NCBI GenBank assembly: GCA_945907045.1 | Contig: CAMDSH010000008.1 | Coordinates: 38,582-102,581, forward strand | Source of the DNA: Rhizobium sp. Q54 | Lineage (GTDB): Bacteria > Pseudomonadota > Alphaproteobacteria > Rhizobiales > Xanthobacteraceae | Length of the DNA: 64,000 bases | Direction of reading: 5' to 3' | In this document: positions 30,464 through 38,302 of the stretch, in pieces | Numbering within the stretch: position 1 is the stretch's first letter | Layout: each line of letters begins with the position of its first letter | Notes under the pieces: generated by a model | The model's input: the letters and a program-made list of their open reading frames with translations, nothing else | Database searches by the model: none | Told to the model about the DNA's origin: nothing | Program-made: the position numbers and the translations under genes

Positions 30464-31555
30464 TTAAATCCCGAGCTCTTTGACGAGCCCATCGATGCGG
30501 CGGAGTTTTTCCGGATCGCGCGCCAGCGCGCGCCGCGCTTGCACAACCGCAGCCTGCGCCTTGTCGCGCTCGCCCAGAACCATATAGGCGCGCACCAGGC
30601 GAAGCCACCCTTCGATGTCGGCGCCGTCCTGCGCCAGCCGCGCGGCAAGACCTGCGACCATGCCGCGCACCATCTCGGCACGCTGTTGCGGCGGCATATC
30701 CGCTGCCGCAGCGACATCTGCCGCGCTCGGGCCGGACGATGTGACGCGCGTCAGAGCCTCGCGCACCGTAGCGGCCCAGAGCGCATCCGGCGGCGCGCTC
30801 ACCAGCATCGTGCGCCAGATGCTGGCAGCTTCCTCGCGCCGTCCATCCTGCTCGGCGGCAACGCCGATATAGAAGCGCGATTTGGTATCCTTGGCATCGA
30901 GAGTGAGCGCGCGCTCGAAGGCGGCTTTGGCATCCGCCGTGACGACACCGTTCGCGGCGGCGACCAATGCCTCAGCCAAATCGGATTCGCGCTCGGCATT
31001 GGAGCCATTGAGTTCGAGCGATTTGCGCCGCGCCTTCACCGCATCGTCATAACGTCCAAGCCGCATGTAAACCGGCGCCAGCACTTCCCAGCCGCGCCCG
31101 TCTTCCGGGTTGCGCTCGATATGCGCCTCGACCTGCGAGACGAGGCCCTGGATCGACTGATTTTGCAGAGGAGTTTGCAGGCGGGCGGCATGCGGTTCGC
31201 CTGGAAGCCAAGGCGAGCCGAGCACGAGATAGATGAAGGCCGCGCCAACGGGCAGCAGAACAAGCGCGGCGATCGCAGCTGCGCGACGCCTCCACACGGA
31301 GGAAGGCGCGGGTTCAGGCGCGGTTTGCGCTGCAACGGCGGCAGCCAGCAACCGGCGCGAGACTTCGACGCGCGCTGCTTCAGCCTCAACGTCCGCGATC
31401 AGACCACCCGCTCGGTCGCGCTCGATTTCATCGAGCTGGTCGCGATAGACCGCGACATCGCTGCCCGCAGGCGCGGCATTGCGCCGCCCGAGCGGCCACA
31501 GCACGGCGAACATCGCCGCCGCCGTCATTAGCGCCAACACGAACCACAGAGTCAT
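30464..31555 (-). CDS. ccmI: Cytochrome c maturation protein CcmI (CycH)
   Basis: 363 residues. The N-terminal module has two membrane helices ([20 protein letters not shown] and a second near 92-112) with the conserved cytosolic loop [18 protein letters not shown] and [12 protein letters not shown]; the C-terminal part is TPR-like ([20 protein letters not shown]). It delivers apocytochrome c to the CcmFH lyase. First gene of the ccmIEFH unit; ccmABCDG are not in the window. Confidence 0.95.
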   Translation of the reverse strand: MTLWFVLALMTAAAMFAVLWPLGRRNAAPAGSDVAVYRDQLDEIERDRAGGLIADVEAEAARVEVSRRLLAAAVAAQTAPEPAPSSVWRRRAAAIAALVLLPVGAAFIYLVLGSPWLPGEPHAARLQTPLQNQSIQGLVSQVEAHIERNPEDGRGWEVLAPVYMRLGRYDDAVKARRKSLELNGSNAERESDLAEALVAAANGVVTADAKAAFERALTLDAKDTKSRFYIGVAAEQDGRREEAASIWRTMLVSAPPDALWAATVREALTRVTSSGPSAADVAAAADMPPQQRAEMVRGMVAGLAARLAQDGADIEGWLRLVRAYMVLGERDKAQAAVVQARRALARDPEKLRRIDGLVKELGI

Positions 31556-31616
31556 AGCAGGGGTTAATCACGGGAGCGCCGCCCCCGCAACGGTCAAGGC
31601 TCCACGGATAAGATGA

Positions 31617-33026
31617 TCAGCCTTTGGCCGCCTTGCGCTCGCTGGCGGCGGCGACTCCCGAGGCCTTCGAGAGCGAAGAGGCGTATTCCTTGCCGAACGC
31701 CTTGGCGCAGAACCGCACCGAAGCATCGACCTGACTTTGACGGAAGGTGCGATCTCCGTCGCCGGCATGGCGCAGCCCGTCGAGCAGGGCCTGGCTGGTA
31801 ACGTCGAGATATTGCTGCAGTTCCGAGAAGGTCCGCTGCGTCATTTCGCTGATGGCCAGTTCGCCGGCGAAATTGCGGCAGGCGCCGACGAACTCGATCA
31901 GCCCCTCGACCTCGGCAATGTCGCCAAGATCAAGCACCGAGCCGGGCCGGATCTCCTTGGAGGGACGCGGGCGCAACAACCGCCGCACGCGGCCGGGGGT
32001 GGACTCGATTTCGGATTTCAACAGTTCGGAGATTTGCGTGCGAAGCGCGGCCAAGCTGCGCGACCAGACGGAATCGACGGAGAGGTCCATTTCCGTGCGC
32101 AGGCCGCGCGCGGCGTCGTGAATGAGCTTGAGCAACGTCGTGACGGCGACGCCGCGCCCGCTTTTCAAGTCGGTCCGCAGTTCGCCGACCAGCCGCTCGA
32201 CTTCCGCCAGCACGATGGTCACCGCCACCGCGTAAGGCGTGTCGGCGACGCGCGCGGCGACATCGCTGTCGGCGGCCTTCACCGCGAGCCGGGTCAACTG
32301 CCACGGCGCGGCAAGACGGCTCATCACCACCAATAGCGCGTACAACAAGACTTCGGGATCGTAGTTTGCCGCCGCATCCACCAGCGCCTTGGTGTTGTCG
32401 AGCGTCGCGTCGTTGAGATTCTGGATATGACCGGGCAGCCGCTTGGCCAGATCGTCGAGCGCATCGCGCGCCTTGAGCACGGTCAGCAAACCCGACACGT
32501 CCTCGGAAGCCCGCGGCGTGCCGATCTGCGCGATCAGGCGGCGGCGGGCTTTCTCTTCGGCCTTGGCGGCGGTGAAAGCGGATTCGATCCGCCCGGCAAC
32601 CTTGTCCTGAAACGCAACAGTGAGCGCTTCGGCTTTTGCCTTGTCGTTATCGAGCAGAGCCTTGCTCACCTCGTCGGAGTATTCCTTCGCCTCGTCTGGC
32701 AGCAGGTCGCGGCGGATCCAGGTCCACATCGGCTCCAGCGACGCGCGCGCGATGCGGCCGGGATGCTTGTGATCGGCAACGTCATCGACGAGGAACGGCT
32801 CCAGCGGCCGGAAGAACAACCGCGCGGAATTGCCGATGCGCGGCGGCGGGCGGTCGGATTCGCGCATGAGGCTGCGCAGTTCGCGCAACACCAGGTCGGC
32901 GGCGGCGTTGTCCTCGCCGCGCAGCAGACTGCGTTCGAATTCTGCGATCAGCAGAGTCCGCGAATTGGGACCAAGCTCCCCAAGAAATTGCCGCAACCGT
33001 TCGACGGTCGCCCCGTCGCTGGCCAT
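31617..33026 (-). CDS. Conserved hypothetical alpha-helical protein, about 470 residues
   Basis: I do not recognise a named domain. 469 residues from ATG 33026 (a GTG at 33035 adds three). No signal peptide or membrane helix; predicted almost entirely helical, with possible coiled coil around EEKARRRLIAQ and EVERLVGELRTDLKSG. Notable stretches are RLFFRPLEPFLVDD and MWTWIRRDLLPDEAKEY near residues 70-115, and an Ala/Lys-rich C-terminal tail. A strong terminator separates it from the upstream lipoprotein gene, and ccmI follows 61 bp downstream, so it may head the ccmIEFH transcript. Function unknown; cytosolic location is inferred. Confidence 0.8.
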   Translation of the reverse strand: MASDGATVERLRQFLGELGPNSRTLLIAEFERSLLRGEDNAAADLVLRELRSLMRESDRPPPRIGNSARLFFRPLEPFLVDDVADHKHPGRIARASLEPMWTWIRRDLLPDEAKEYSDEVSKALLDNDKAKAEALTVAFQDKVAGRIESAFTAAKAEEKARRRLIAQIGTPRASEDVSGLLTVLKARDALDDLAKRLPGHIQNLNDATLDNTKALVDAAANYDPEVLLYALLVVMSRLAAPWQLTRLAVKAADSDVAARVADTPYAVAVTIVLAEVERLVGELRTDLKSGRGVAVTTLLKLIHDAARGLRTEMDLSVDSVWSRSLAALRTQISELLKSEIESTPGRVRRLLRPRPSKEIRPGSVLDLGDIAEVEGLIEFVGACRNFAGELAISEMTQRTFSELQQYLDVTSQALLDGLRHAGDGDRTFRQSQVDASVRFCAKAFGKEYASSLSKASGVAAASERKAAKG

Positions 33027-33046
33027 CGCATCCACCCAAAACCGGA

Positions 33047-33075
33047 AAAGCCCCCTGGGTGGTAACCCAGGGGGC
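33047..33075 (-). terminator. Rho-independent terminator
   Basis: A perfect 11-bp stem (33050-33060 with 33065-33075) and a 4-base loop, followed on the minus strand by four T residues (A run at 33046-33049). It lies 48 bp beyond the stop of the glycine-zipper lipoprotein gene and should end its transcript. Confidence 0.85.
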
Positions 33076-33122
33076 CTTAAGAACTCATTGAGGATGCTAG
33101 AGAACCAGGCCCAATGCAGCTT

Positions 33123-33608
33123 TTACGCGAGCGGCGTCCAGGTGCCGTCGGGATTGCGGCAGGCGGTGTTTCGCGCGGTCTGCGGCCGGCCATCGATATA
33201 GATAGTGTGGGTATACTGACGGCACTTGCGGCCAGTTTGCTGGTAGTCCGGCCCCGGCACGATCGTTCCATACCGGCCGGAATCGGGGTTCTTCCACGAT
33301 ACCGGCGCGCCCGGAGGACCACGCTCCAGCGCCTCTATCTGCGCGGCATAAGCGCGCTGCTTGTCTTCATCATCCATCGCAGCGCCAATACGGTTGCCGA
33401 TCAGGCCGCCGATCAAGGCCCCGGCGACACCGGCCGCGACACGTTCGCCCGTTCCGCCGCCAATCTGCGAGCCGATGGCGGCGCCGCCCAGCGCACCGAT
33501 CAAGGTGCCGGTGTTCTCCTTGGGGCCAGTTCCGGTATTTGGATCGCCTGCGCAGGCCGCAAGGCTAAGCCCGGCAAGAGCGGCAGCGATGAGCCTGCGT
33601 GCAAACAT
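33123..33608 (-). CDS. Glycine-zipper outer-membrane lipoprotein (17-kDa surface antigen family)
   Basis: 161 residues. The leader MFARRLIAAALAGLSLAACAG has a lipobox (LAAC, Cys19). Residues about 36-78 form a glycine-zipper 2TM segment (LIGALGGAAIGSQIGGGTGE, GVAGALIGGLIGNRIGAAMD), and the C-terminal half (CRQYTHTIYIDGRPQTARNT) matches the RT0821/Lpp0805-type surface protein family. It is likely anchored in the outer membrane with the zipper in the bilayer. Located between feuQ and the ccm block, ended by its own terminator. Confidence 0.88.
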   Translation of the reverse strand: MFARRLIAAALAGLSLAACAGDPNTGTGPKENTGTLIGALGGAAIGSQIGGGTGERVAAGVAGALIGGLIGNRIGAAMDDEDKQRAYAAQIEALERGPPGAPVSWKNPDSGRYGTIVPGPDYQQTGRKCRQYTHTIYIDGRPQTARNTACRNPDGTWTPLA

Positions 33609-33715
33609 TTTTAGCCCCCGGAATGAAGCGCAATACTTAGTCAGCCAAACGGCAGATTCGCAATCTATCGAGAGGGGAGGATTGGGGCAAAACTCTGTCT
33701 TGAGAAATTCCGGCT

Positions 33716-35092
33716 TTACCCCGCCGGCAGCACAAGTTCGACGCGCAAGCCGCCGAGCGGCGCGGTGCCGAGTGTAAGTCCCCCGCCGTAAAGGCTCGCC
33801 AATTCTACCACGATGGACAGTCCCAGCCCGGAGCCGGGCTTGGTTTCATCCAACCTGCGGCCGCGCCGCGCCACCTGCTCGCGCTCGGAAGGCGAAAGCC
33901 CGCGCCCGTCGTCGTCCACAACGATACGCACGACCTCGCGCTGCGCCGCCGCCTCCTGCCGCTCGCGCACAACCTCGATATCGACGCGCGACTGCGCCCA
34001 CTTGAATGCGTTGTCGACGAGATTGCCGATCATCTCTTCAAGGTCCGGACGCTCGCCGCGAAAGCGCGCATCTTCCGCCGCATCGATGCCGATGGTGATG
34101 CCCTTGTCGCGATGAATTTTTTCCATAGTGCGGGCGAGCGCTATCACCACCGGCGCGATGTCCGTGAGCGAGCCGATCATCGTCGTGCGGGCAGCGAGCC
34201 GCGCGCGTTCAAGATGGCGCGCGACCTGATCGCGCATGATGTCGGCTTGTTCGAGAACTTTATTCGCGAAGGCATCGTCGCCGCGCGAGGTGGCTTCGTT
34301 CACCATCACCGACAGCGGTGTCTTGAGCGCATGCGCGAGATTGCCGACGTGGGTGCGCGCGCGCTCGACAATCTCGCGGTTGGCGTCGATCAGCGCATTG
34401 GTCTCGCGCGCCAGCGGAGCGATCTCGACCGGAAAGCGCCCTTCCAGCCGCTCCGCGGTGCCGGCGCGGATCGCGGCAAGGCTGTCGGAAATGCGCTTGA
34501 GCGGCGCGAGACCGAAGCGCACCTGGAACATCGTGGTGAGCAGCAATACTGCCGCCAATGTAATGAAGGTGAATATGAGCGCGCGGTCGAAAGAGCGGGT
34601 TTCCTCGGCGATCTCGGCGGCGTCGCCCGCCACCGCGACGAGGAAATGGCCTTCATCGCCGAGATCGATGCTGCGCTCGACCAGCCGCAGTTTCTGGTCT
34701 TCCGGGCCCTGCACATAGCCTTCGCGCGAGCCGCCTGCCCCGGCGGCGATGCCGGCGTCGGCGAGATGCGGCAGGCCGCCATCCCACAGCGAGCGCGAGG
34801 AGCGCACTTCGTTCTTGCCGGGATCGATCCGCGTCACCTGCCAGTACCAGCCCGACAGCGGCAGCTCGAACAGCGGCTCGCCCAATGACTGCGGGAATTT
34901 CTCGCTCCCGTCCTCCGGCGACGCCACATCGGCCACCAGCGTGCGCAGATAAACGCCGAGCCGGCGATCGAACGCGCGCTCCACCGCCTCGCGGTACAGC
35001 GTCGAGAGCACAATGCCGGTGATGACGAGGATGACGACGGCCCAGGCGGTCGCCGAAAGGAAAAGACGCAGCGCGAGCGAATTAGCGCGCAT
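33716..35092 (-). CDS. feuQ: Sensor histidine kinase FeuQ
   Basis: 458 residues. Transmembrane helices at about 10-30 (SATAWAVVILVITGIVLS) and 170-190 (ALIFTFITLAAVLLLTTMFQ) bracket a periplasmic domain of about 140 residues; a HAMP linker, HisKA with His254 in NLAHALKTPLSVMVNEA, and an ATPase with NLVDNAFKWAQS, DDDGRGLSPSE and GSGLGLSIVVELASLYGG follow. The AHALKTPL H-box and adjacency to FeuP identify the PhoQ-like FeuQ of rhizobia, which with FeuP controls cyclic glucan export and osmotic adaptation. Start 63 bp after feuP, across a palindromic repeat. Confidence 0.85.
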   Translation of the reverse strand: MRANSLALRLFLSATAWAVVILVITGIVLSTLYREAVERAFDRRLGVYLRTLVADVASPEDGSEKFPQSLGEPLFELPLSGWYWQVTRIDPGKNEVRSSRSLWDGGLPHLADAGIAAGAGGSREGYVQGPEDQKLRLVERSIDLGDEGHFLVAVAGDAAEIAEETRSFDRALIFTFITLAAVLLLTTMFQVRFGLAPLKRISDSLAAIRAGTAERLEGRFPVEIAPLARETNALIDANREIVERARTHVGNLAHALKTPLSVMVNEATSRGDDAFANKVLEQADIMRDQVARHLERARLAARTTMIGSLTDIAPVVIALARTMEKIHRDKGITIGIDAAEDARFRGERPDLEEMIGNLVDNAFKWAQSRVDIEVVRERQEAAAQREVVRIVVDDDGRGLSPSEREQVARRGRRLDETKPGSGLGLSIVVELASLYGGGLTLGTAPLGGLRVELVLPAG

Positions 35093-35115
35093 CAGGCATC
35101 ACGCATCGTTGCTTA

Positions 35116-35162
35116 CGCATGATCTTGTCCGAAAACCGGTTCCCACTTTTCGGGATCATGCG
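35116..35162. repeat. 47-bp palindromic repeat element between feuP and feuQ
   Basis: The ends cgcatgatc (35116-35124) and gatcatgcg (35154-35162) are perfect inverted repeats, and inner arms CCGAAAA/TTTTCGG extend the pairing. This resembles a repeat I know as highly dispersed in Bradyrhizobium-type genomes. Its right arm supplies the feuP stop codon (35156-35158). A truncated copy lies at 30446-30461. It may attenuate or stabilise the feuP-feuQ transcript. Confidence 0.85.
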
Positions 35163-35821
35163 GTGGGCGGCGTGAGCAGATAGCCAAGCCCGCGCACCGT
35201 CTGGATGATCTCGACGCCGAGCTTCTTGCGGATACGGCCGACGAAAACTTCAATGGTGTTGGAGTCGCGGTCGAAATCTTGATCGTAAAGATGCTCGACG
35301 AGTTCGGTGCGTGAGACCACGCGCCCGGTGTGATGCATCAGATAAGACAGCAGACGGTATTCGTGGCTGGTGAGCTTGACGGGATTACCGTCGGCGGCGA
35401 CCCGGCCCGTGCGGGTATCGAGCCGCACCGGCCCGCAATTGAACTCGCTCTTGGCGTGGCCGGTGGAGCGGCGCAGCAGCGCGCGCACGCGCGCCAGCAC
35501 TTCTTCGAGGTGGAAGGGTTTGGCGACGTAATCGTCGGCGCCGGCATCGAAGCCCTGCACCTTGTCGCTCCAGCGGTCGCGTGCGGTGAGCATCAGCACC
35601 GGCATCGCGCGTCCCGCGCGCCGCCAGGCTTCCAGCACCGAGATGCCGTCCATTTTTGGCAGGCCGATGTCGAGAATGACGGCGTCGTACGGCTCGCTCT
35701 CGCCGAGGTAATGACCCTCCTCGCCATCGAAAGCGCGATCGACCACATAGCCGGCGTCTGTCAGCGCGGTGGCGAGCTGGCGGTTGAGGTCGGGATCGTC
35801 CTCGATAACGAGGAGCCGCAC
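35156..35821 (-). CDS. feuP: Response regulator FeuP (OmpR/PhoP family)
   Basis: 221 residues. The receiver has Asp51 in AVILDIGLPKMDG, acidic pocket EDD, and Lys in DDYVAKPFHLEEVLAR; the winged helix has KLTSHEYRLLSYLMHHTGRV and DRDSNTIEVFVGRIRKKLG. The segment YDQDFDRDSNTIEVFVGR is as in rhizobial FeuP. With FeuQ it regulates periplasmic glucan transport and other envelope genes. The stop codon lies inside a palindromic repeat, so the last residues (LTPPTA) may not be ancestral. Confidence 0.88.
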   Translation of the reverse strand: MRLLVIEDDPDLNRQLATALTDAGYVVDRAFDGEEGHYLGESEPYDAVILDIGLPKMDGISVLEAWRRAGRAMPVLMLTARDRWSDKVQGFDAGADDYVAKPFHLEEVLARVRALLRRSTGHAKSEFNCGPVRLDTRTGRVAADGNPVKLTSHEYRLLSYLMHHTGRVVSRTELVEHLYDQDFDRDSNTIEVFVGRIRKKLGVEIIQTVRGLGYLLTPPTA

Positions 35822-35836
35822 TTTAATAGCCTCCGG

Positions 35837-36196
35837 TCAGCGGCCGCTGATGACGCTGCCATTGCTGGCGTCCACGGCCGCGCGCGTCACTTTGCCATTC
35901 TGCGCCAGTAGAGTCAGCATATAGACGAGCCCTTTTGTGTCGCGACAAAGGCGGGCCTTGACCACCTCACGCGGGCGGCGGCCGATAGCATGCATTGCCT
36001 CGGCGAGCGGGATCGCCTGTCCGGCCGCAATGGCGGCGCGCTGCTGTTCCTTGCTCAGACAAGCTTGCCTGGCCTCGGCGGCCACGGCCGATGTAATCTC
36101 GGGCACCACCATCTGGGCGTCCGAGACATAAACGGTCGAAGCCGCGAAAACGGCAGCCAAGCCTAAAAACAGAGTGACGGATCGCTTCGCAATCAT
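35837..36196 (-). CDS. Small periplasmic PepSY-like protein, possible FeuN counterpart
   Basis: 119 residues, ATG 36196 with AGAGG upstream. A signal peptide of about 27 residues (SVTLFLGLAAVFAASTVYVS) is followed by a secreted domain whose end (CRDTKGLVYMLTLLAQNGKV, then AVDASNGSVI) looks like a PepSY fold. It precedes feuP by 15 bp and should be cotranscribed. Rhizobial FeuN, a small periplasmic inhibitor of FeuPQ, is encoded in the same place; I propose equivalence from position and export, not from clear sequence match. Confidence 0.75.
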   Translation of the reverse strand: MIAKRSVTLFLGLAAVFAASTVYVSDAQMVVPEITSAVAAEARQACLSKEQQRAAIAAGQAIPLAEAMHAIGRRPREVVKARLCRDTKGLVYMLTLLAQNGKVTRAAVDASNGSVISGR

Positions 36197-36263
36197 GCGG
36201 CCTCTTAACGGGAAGCCGGTGAACCCAAGGTGAACGGCAAGCTCAACGGCATATGTTCAAGCG

Positions 36264-36872
36264 TTAACGCCCGGCCGCTGTTCCATCGAATCCGGAGAAC
36301 GTCGCGAAGGCATCGAGCGGCTCGCGCGGGGAGCGCCAGCCGTTGATCGCGGCGGATTCGTCGGCCTGCCGCCATTTGGCGAGTTCATCGCACCACGCGG
36401 CGTGAAATTGCGGGCCGCGCAAACTTTCAGGATCTTCCGCCGAAAACGTTTCCGCCACCGCGCCGTTCGGCCATTGCAGGCGGCGGCGCGAAGGCGTCCA
36501 CAACGGCCGCTCATGATGAGCGTGCACGGCAAGAAGTCCCGACACGCCCTCGACCATAACCTCGCGCGCTTCGTGTTCGGTTTCGCCGACCAGCGCGATG
36601 CGCGCATTTGGATTCCTAAGCGCGAACGCCCGCGCCCATTCCGCGCCAGCCCGCGTTTTCCCCGCGCCGCGCCCGCCGATCAGCAGCCACGTCGTCCAGG
36701 GCGCGCCGTTATTTCCAAAATCCGGCGGCGTCTGGTGCGAATGCGAGAAGCTCGGCCAGTCGCACGAAAGCGTTTCATTCCACGGCGTCTTTTGGCTGGC
36801 GAGGAATTTCGCCGTCAGCCCGCTCTCCGACAAAAGCCTCAATGCGGCGTGCAAGCTCGCGACGGAATTCAT
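36264..36872 (-). pseudogene. Truncated large terminase (GTA/phage-type) ATPase fragment
   Basis: 202 residues from ATG 36872. It contains the packaging ATPase Walker A WLLIGGRGAGKTRAGAEWAR, the segment ARIALVGETEHEAREVMVEG and the Walker B region FHAAWCDELAKWR of GTA-type large terminases. Intact family members are about 430 residues with a nuclease domain; here similarity stops after AKWRQADE and a short unrelated tail leads to TAA. Only 67 bp separate it from the feuN-like gene, so the rest is deleted. It overlaps the 3' end of the next gene upstream by 98 bp. DNA packaging is not expected. Confidence 0.75.
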
Positions 36873-37368
36873 CGATGTCACGCGGAATGGGATCGTCGTC
36901 GGAGTCATTGGCAGCCATGCCCTCTTCCCCGGCATTGAGCAGTGCGACCTGACGCAAAGTGCGGGCAAGACTCGCCAGCGTACGAGCCATGCGTTCGGAT
37001 TCGCCGCGATCGGACGGGCCGAGCATGCCGAGAACGCACTCCACCGCTTTCAGCTCGCGCTCGACAGCAGCCTGCAAGCTCGCCGCGAGCACGGCGAAAT
37101 CGGGAGCCGCCGCAGCGGCGGAATTCGCGGCCGGCGGCGTCGGCTTATTCTCGGCAGCCGCATTTGCGCGCCGCGCGAGCAGAAGCTCAATCGAATTGCC
37201 GTCGTGACGAAGCCGCTGCCAGTTCCATAGCTTGATGCGGCCGCGCAATGTCGTCGTCGAAATTCCCATGATGACGGCAATCTCATCCACGGGCAGCAGC
37301 GTCGTCTCGTAGAGCCGCCGTCCTTCGGCGACCAGTTCGGGGGCAACCTCAATTCGGATCGCAGACAT
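36775..37368 (-). CDS. HTH protein next to terminase, possible small-terminase-like gene
   Basis: 197 residues from ATG 37368 (MSAIRIEVAPELVAEGRRLY). The N-terminal 60 residues contain a helix-turn-helix-like stretch (LLPVDEIAVIMGISTTTLRG RIKLWNW region), an Ala/Pro-rich linker follows, and the C-terminal half is helical (RMARTLASLARTLRQVALLN). Position directly upstream of a large terminase is that of a small terminase subunit, and comparable genes open gene-transfer-agent clusters in related genera. Function is inferred from position only. Confidence 0.65.
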   Translation of the reverse strand: MSAIRIEVAPELVAEGRRLYETTLLPVDEIAVIMGISTTTLRGRIKLWNWQRLRHDGNSIELLLARRANAAAENKPTPPAANSAAAAAPDFAVLAASLQAAVERELKAVECVLGMLGPSDRGESERMARTLASLARTLRQVALLNAGEEGMAANDSDDDPIPRDIDEFRRELARRIEAFVGERADGEIPRQPKDAVE

Positions 37369-37391
37369 CGCAACCTCGGCGGCGCGGACGC

Positions 37392-37420
37392 AAAAAAGCC
37401 GGCGCGGGAAACGCCGGCTT
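37392..37420 (-). terminator. Rho-independent terminator
   Basis: A perfect 9-bp stem (37396-37404 with 37412-37420), 7-base loop and six-base T run on the minus strand (A run from 37392). It follows the 50-residue membrane protein gene and separates it from the terminase pair. Confidence 0.85.
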
Positions 37421-37442
37421 CGATGCATAAAATATTTTGCGC

Positions 37443-37595
37443 TTAGCGCAGGAAATAATACCAGAGCGCGGCGAAGATCACCGCGGCGGCAACGGTGCTG
37501 ACCGTGAGCACGACCAGCATGCTCGGCCCGCGCTCACCGGCGCGCGCTTCGGTGGCGGTTTCGACGATTTGTCCCTTCGATGTGACTTGCGCCAT
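37443..37595 (-). CDS. 50-residue single-helix membrane protein
   Basis: Start ATG 37595 has GGAG eight bases upstream; an upstream extension of the frame has no such site. Sequence MAQVTSKGQIVETATEARAG is followed by one transmembrane helix (about 27-46, MLVVLTVSTVAAAVIFAALW) ending YYFLR. Bounded downstream by an intrinsic terminator, which supports it as a real short transcript. No function recognised. Confidence 0.7.
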   Translation of the reverse strand: MAQVTSKGQIVETATEARAGERGPSMLVVLTVSTVAAAVIFAALWYYFLR

Positions 37596-37846
37596 TGGCA
37601 AAACTCCATGAATGCAAAACATCGCGGCGCGTCGGGGCGCCACCGGGATAACGCCGCGGCGGGCGAAACGTTCAGATGCAATTGTGGAGCGTGAGCGAAA
37701 CCTAACGGACCAGCGTTCGGATGTCAAGATTATATTCCTAGGTATTGTTTCCTGAATTCGGCGCTTGTGGATAACTCCGCCGCAAGCGGCATAAAACGCA
37801 GAGAATTCAGGGAATTAAAACAATTAAAACAACGCGGCGCGCAGGC

Positions 37847-37990
37847 CTATTTCTTCGGCGTGTCGCTCCGGCAAGCGCCCGGCTTGCCCTCGTCCCAGAT
37901 CCAGCCGCAGGGCGAGCAGCCGCCAAGGCTCAGGCCGAGCAGAAGCAAACACAGAATCACGGCGCAGCGCTGGAGTGGGAAACGAGTCAT
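37847..37990 (-). CDS. Small Cys-rich lipoprotein, 47 residues
   Basis: ATG 37990 to TAG 37847. The sequence starts MTRFPLQRCAVILCLLLLG and continues LSLGGCSPCGWIWDEGKP, ending ACRSDTPKK: a lipoprotein signal peptide with lipobox LGGC (Cys25) and a 22-residue mature part with a CGWIWD motif and two further cysteines. Similar mini-lipoproteins occur in Bradyrhizobium-type genomes as far as I recall. No strong ribosome site is visible. The adjoining stretch 37596-37846 is AT-richer and holds no gene I can support. Confidence 0.65.
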   Translation of the reverse strand: MTRFPLQRCAVILCLLLLGLSLGGCSPCGWIWDEGKPGACRSDTPKK

Positions 37991-38130
37991 GCGCGCATGA
38001 TAGCGGATCGGCGCGCGTCCCGCGATAGCTTTGGCTCAAGCAAATATGCGCGCAACAACCTTTATCTCCCCGGAACCATCGGATGGCATCGACGTTGTCC
38101 CCGCGATCATTTGTCCAGGGAAAAACGCTC

Positions 38131-38295
38131 ATGTCACTCGGAACCATACTGCTCATCATTTTGATCGTTGCGTTGCTCGGCGGCTTTAGCGGCCTGGGCG
38201 GCGGTCCTTTCTACGGCACCGGCTATTACGGCGGCGGCGGGCTCGGTCTTGTACTCGTCATCGTCCTGATCCTCGTGCTGCTCGGCAGGATCTGA
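38131..38295 (+). CDS. DUF3309 family small membrane protein
   Basis: 54 residues from ATG 38131. Two hydrophobic helices (MSLGTILLIILIVALLGGFS and LGLVLVIVLILVLLGRI) joined by a Gly/Tyr loop (GLGGGPFYGTGYYGGGG) are the whole DUF3309 pattern. An in-frame upstream extension lacks conservation. Function unknown; it ends 7 bp before the AI-2E-type permease gene and may be cotranscribed. Confidence 0.85.
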   Translation: MSLGTILLIILIVALLGGFSGLGGGPFYGTGYYGGGGLGLVLVIVLILVLLGRI

Positions 38296-38302
38296 CGCCG
38301 GA

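Noticed and set aside
36257..36607. Alternative minus-strand frame overlapping the terminase fragment
   Set aside because: It is an out-of-frame shadow with Arg-rich composition and does not continue the terminase sequence.
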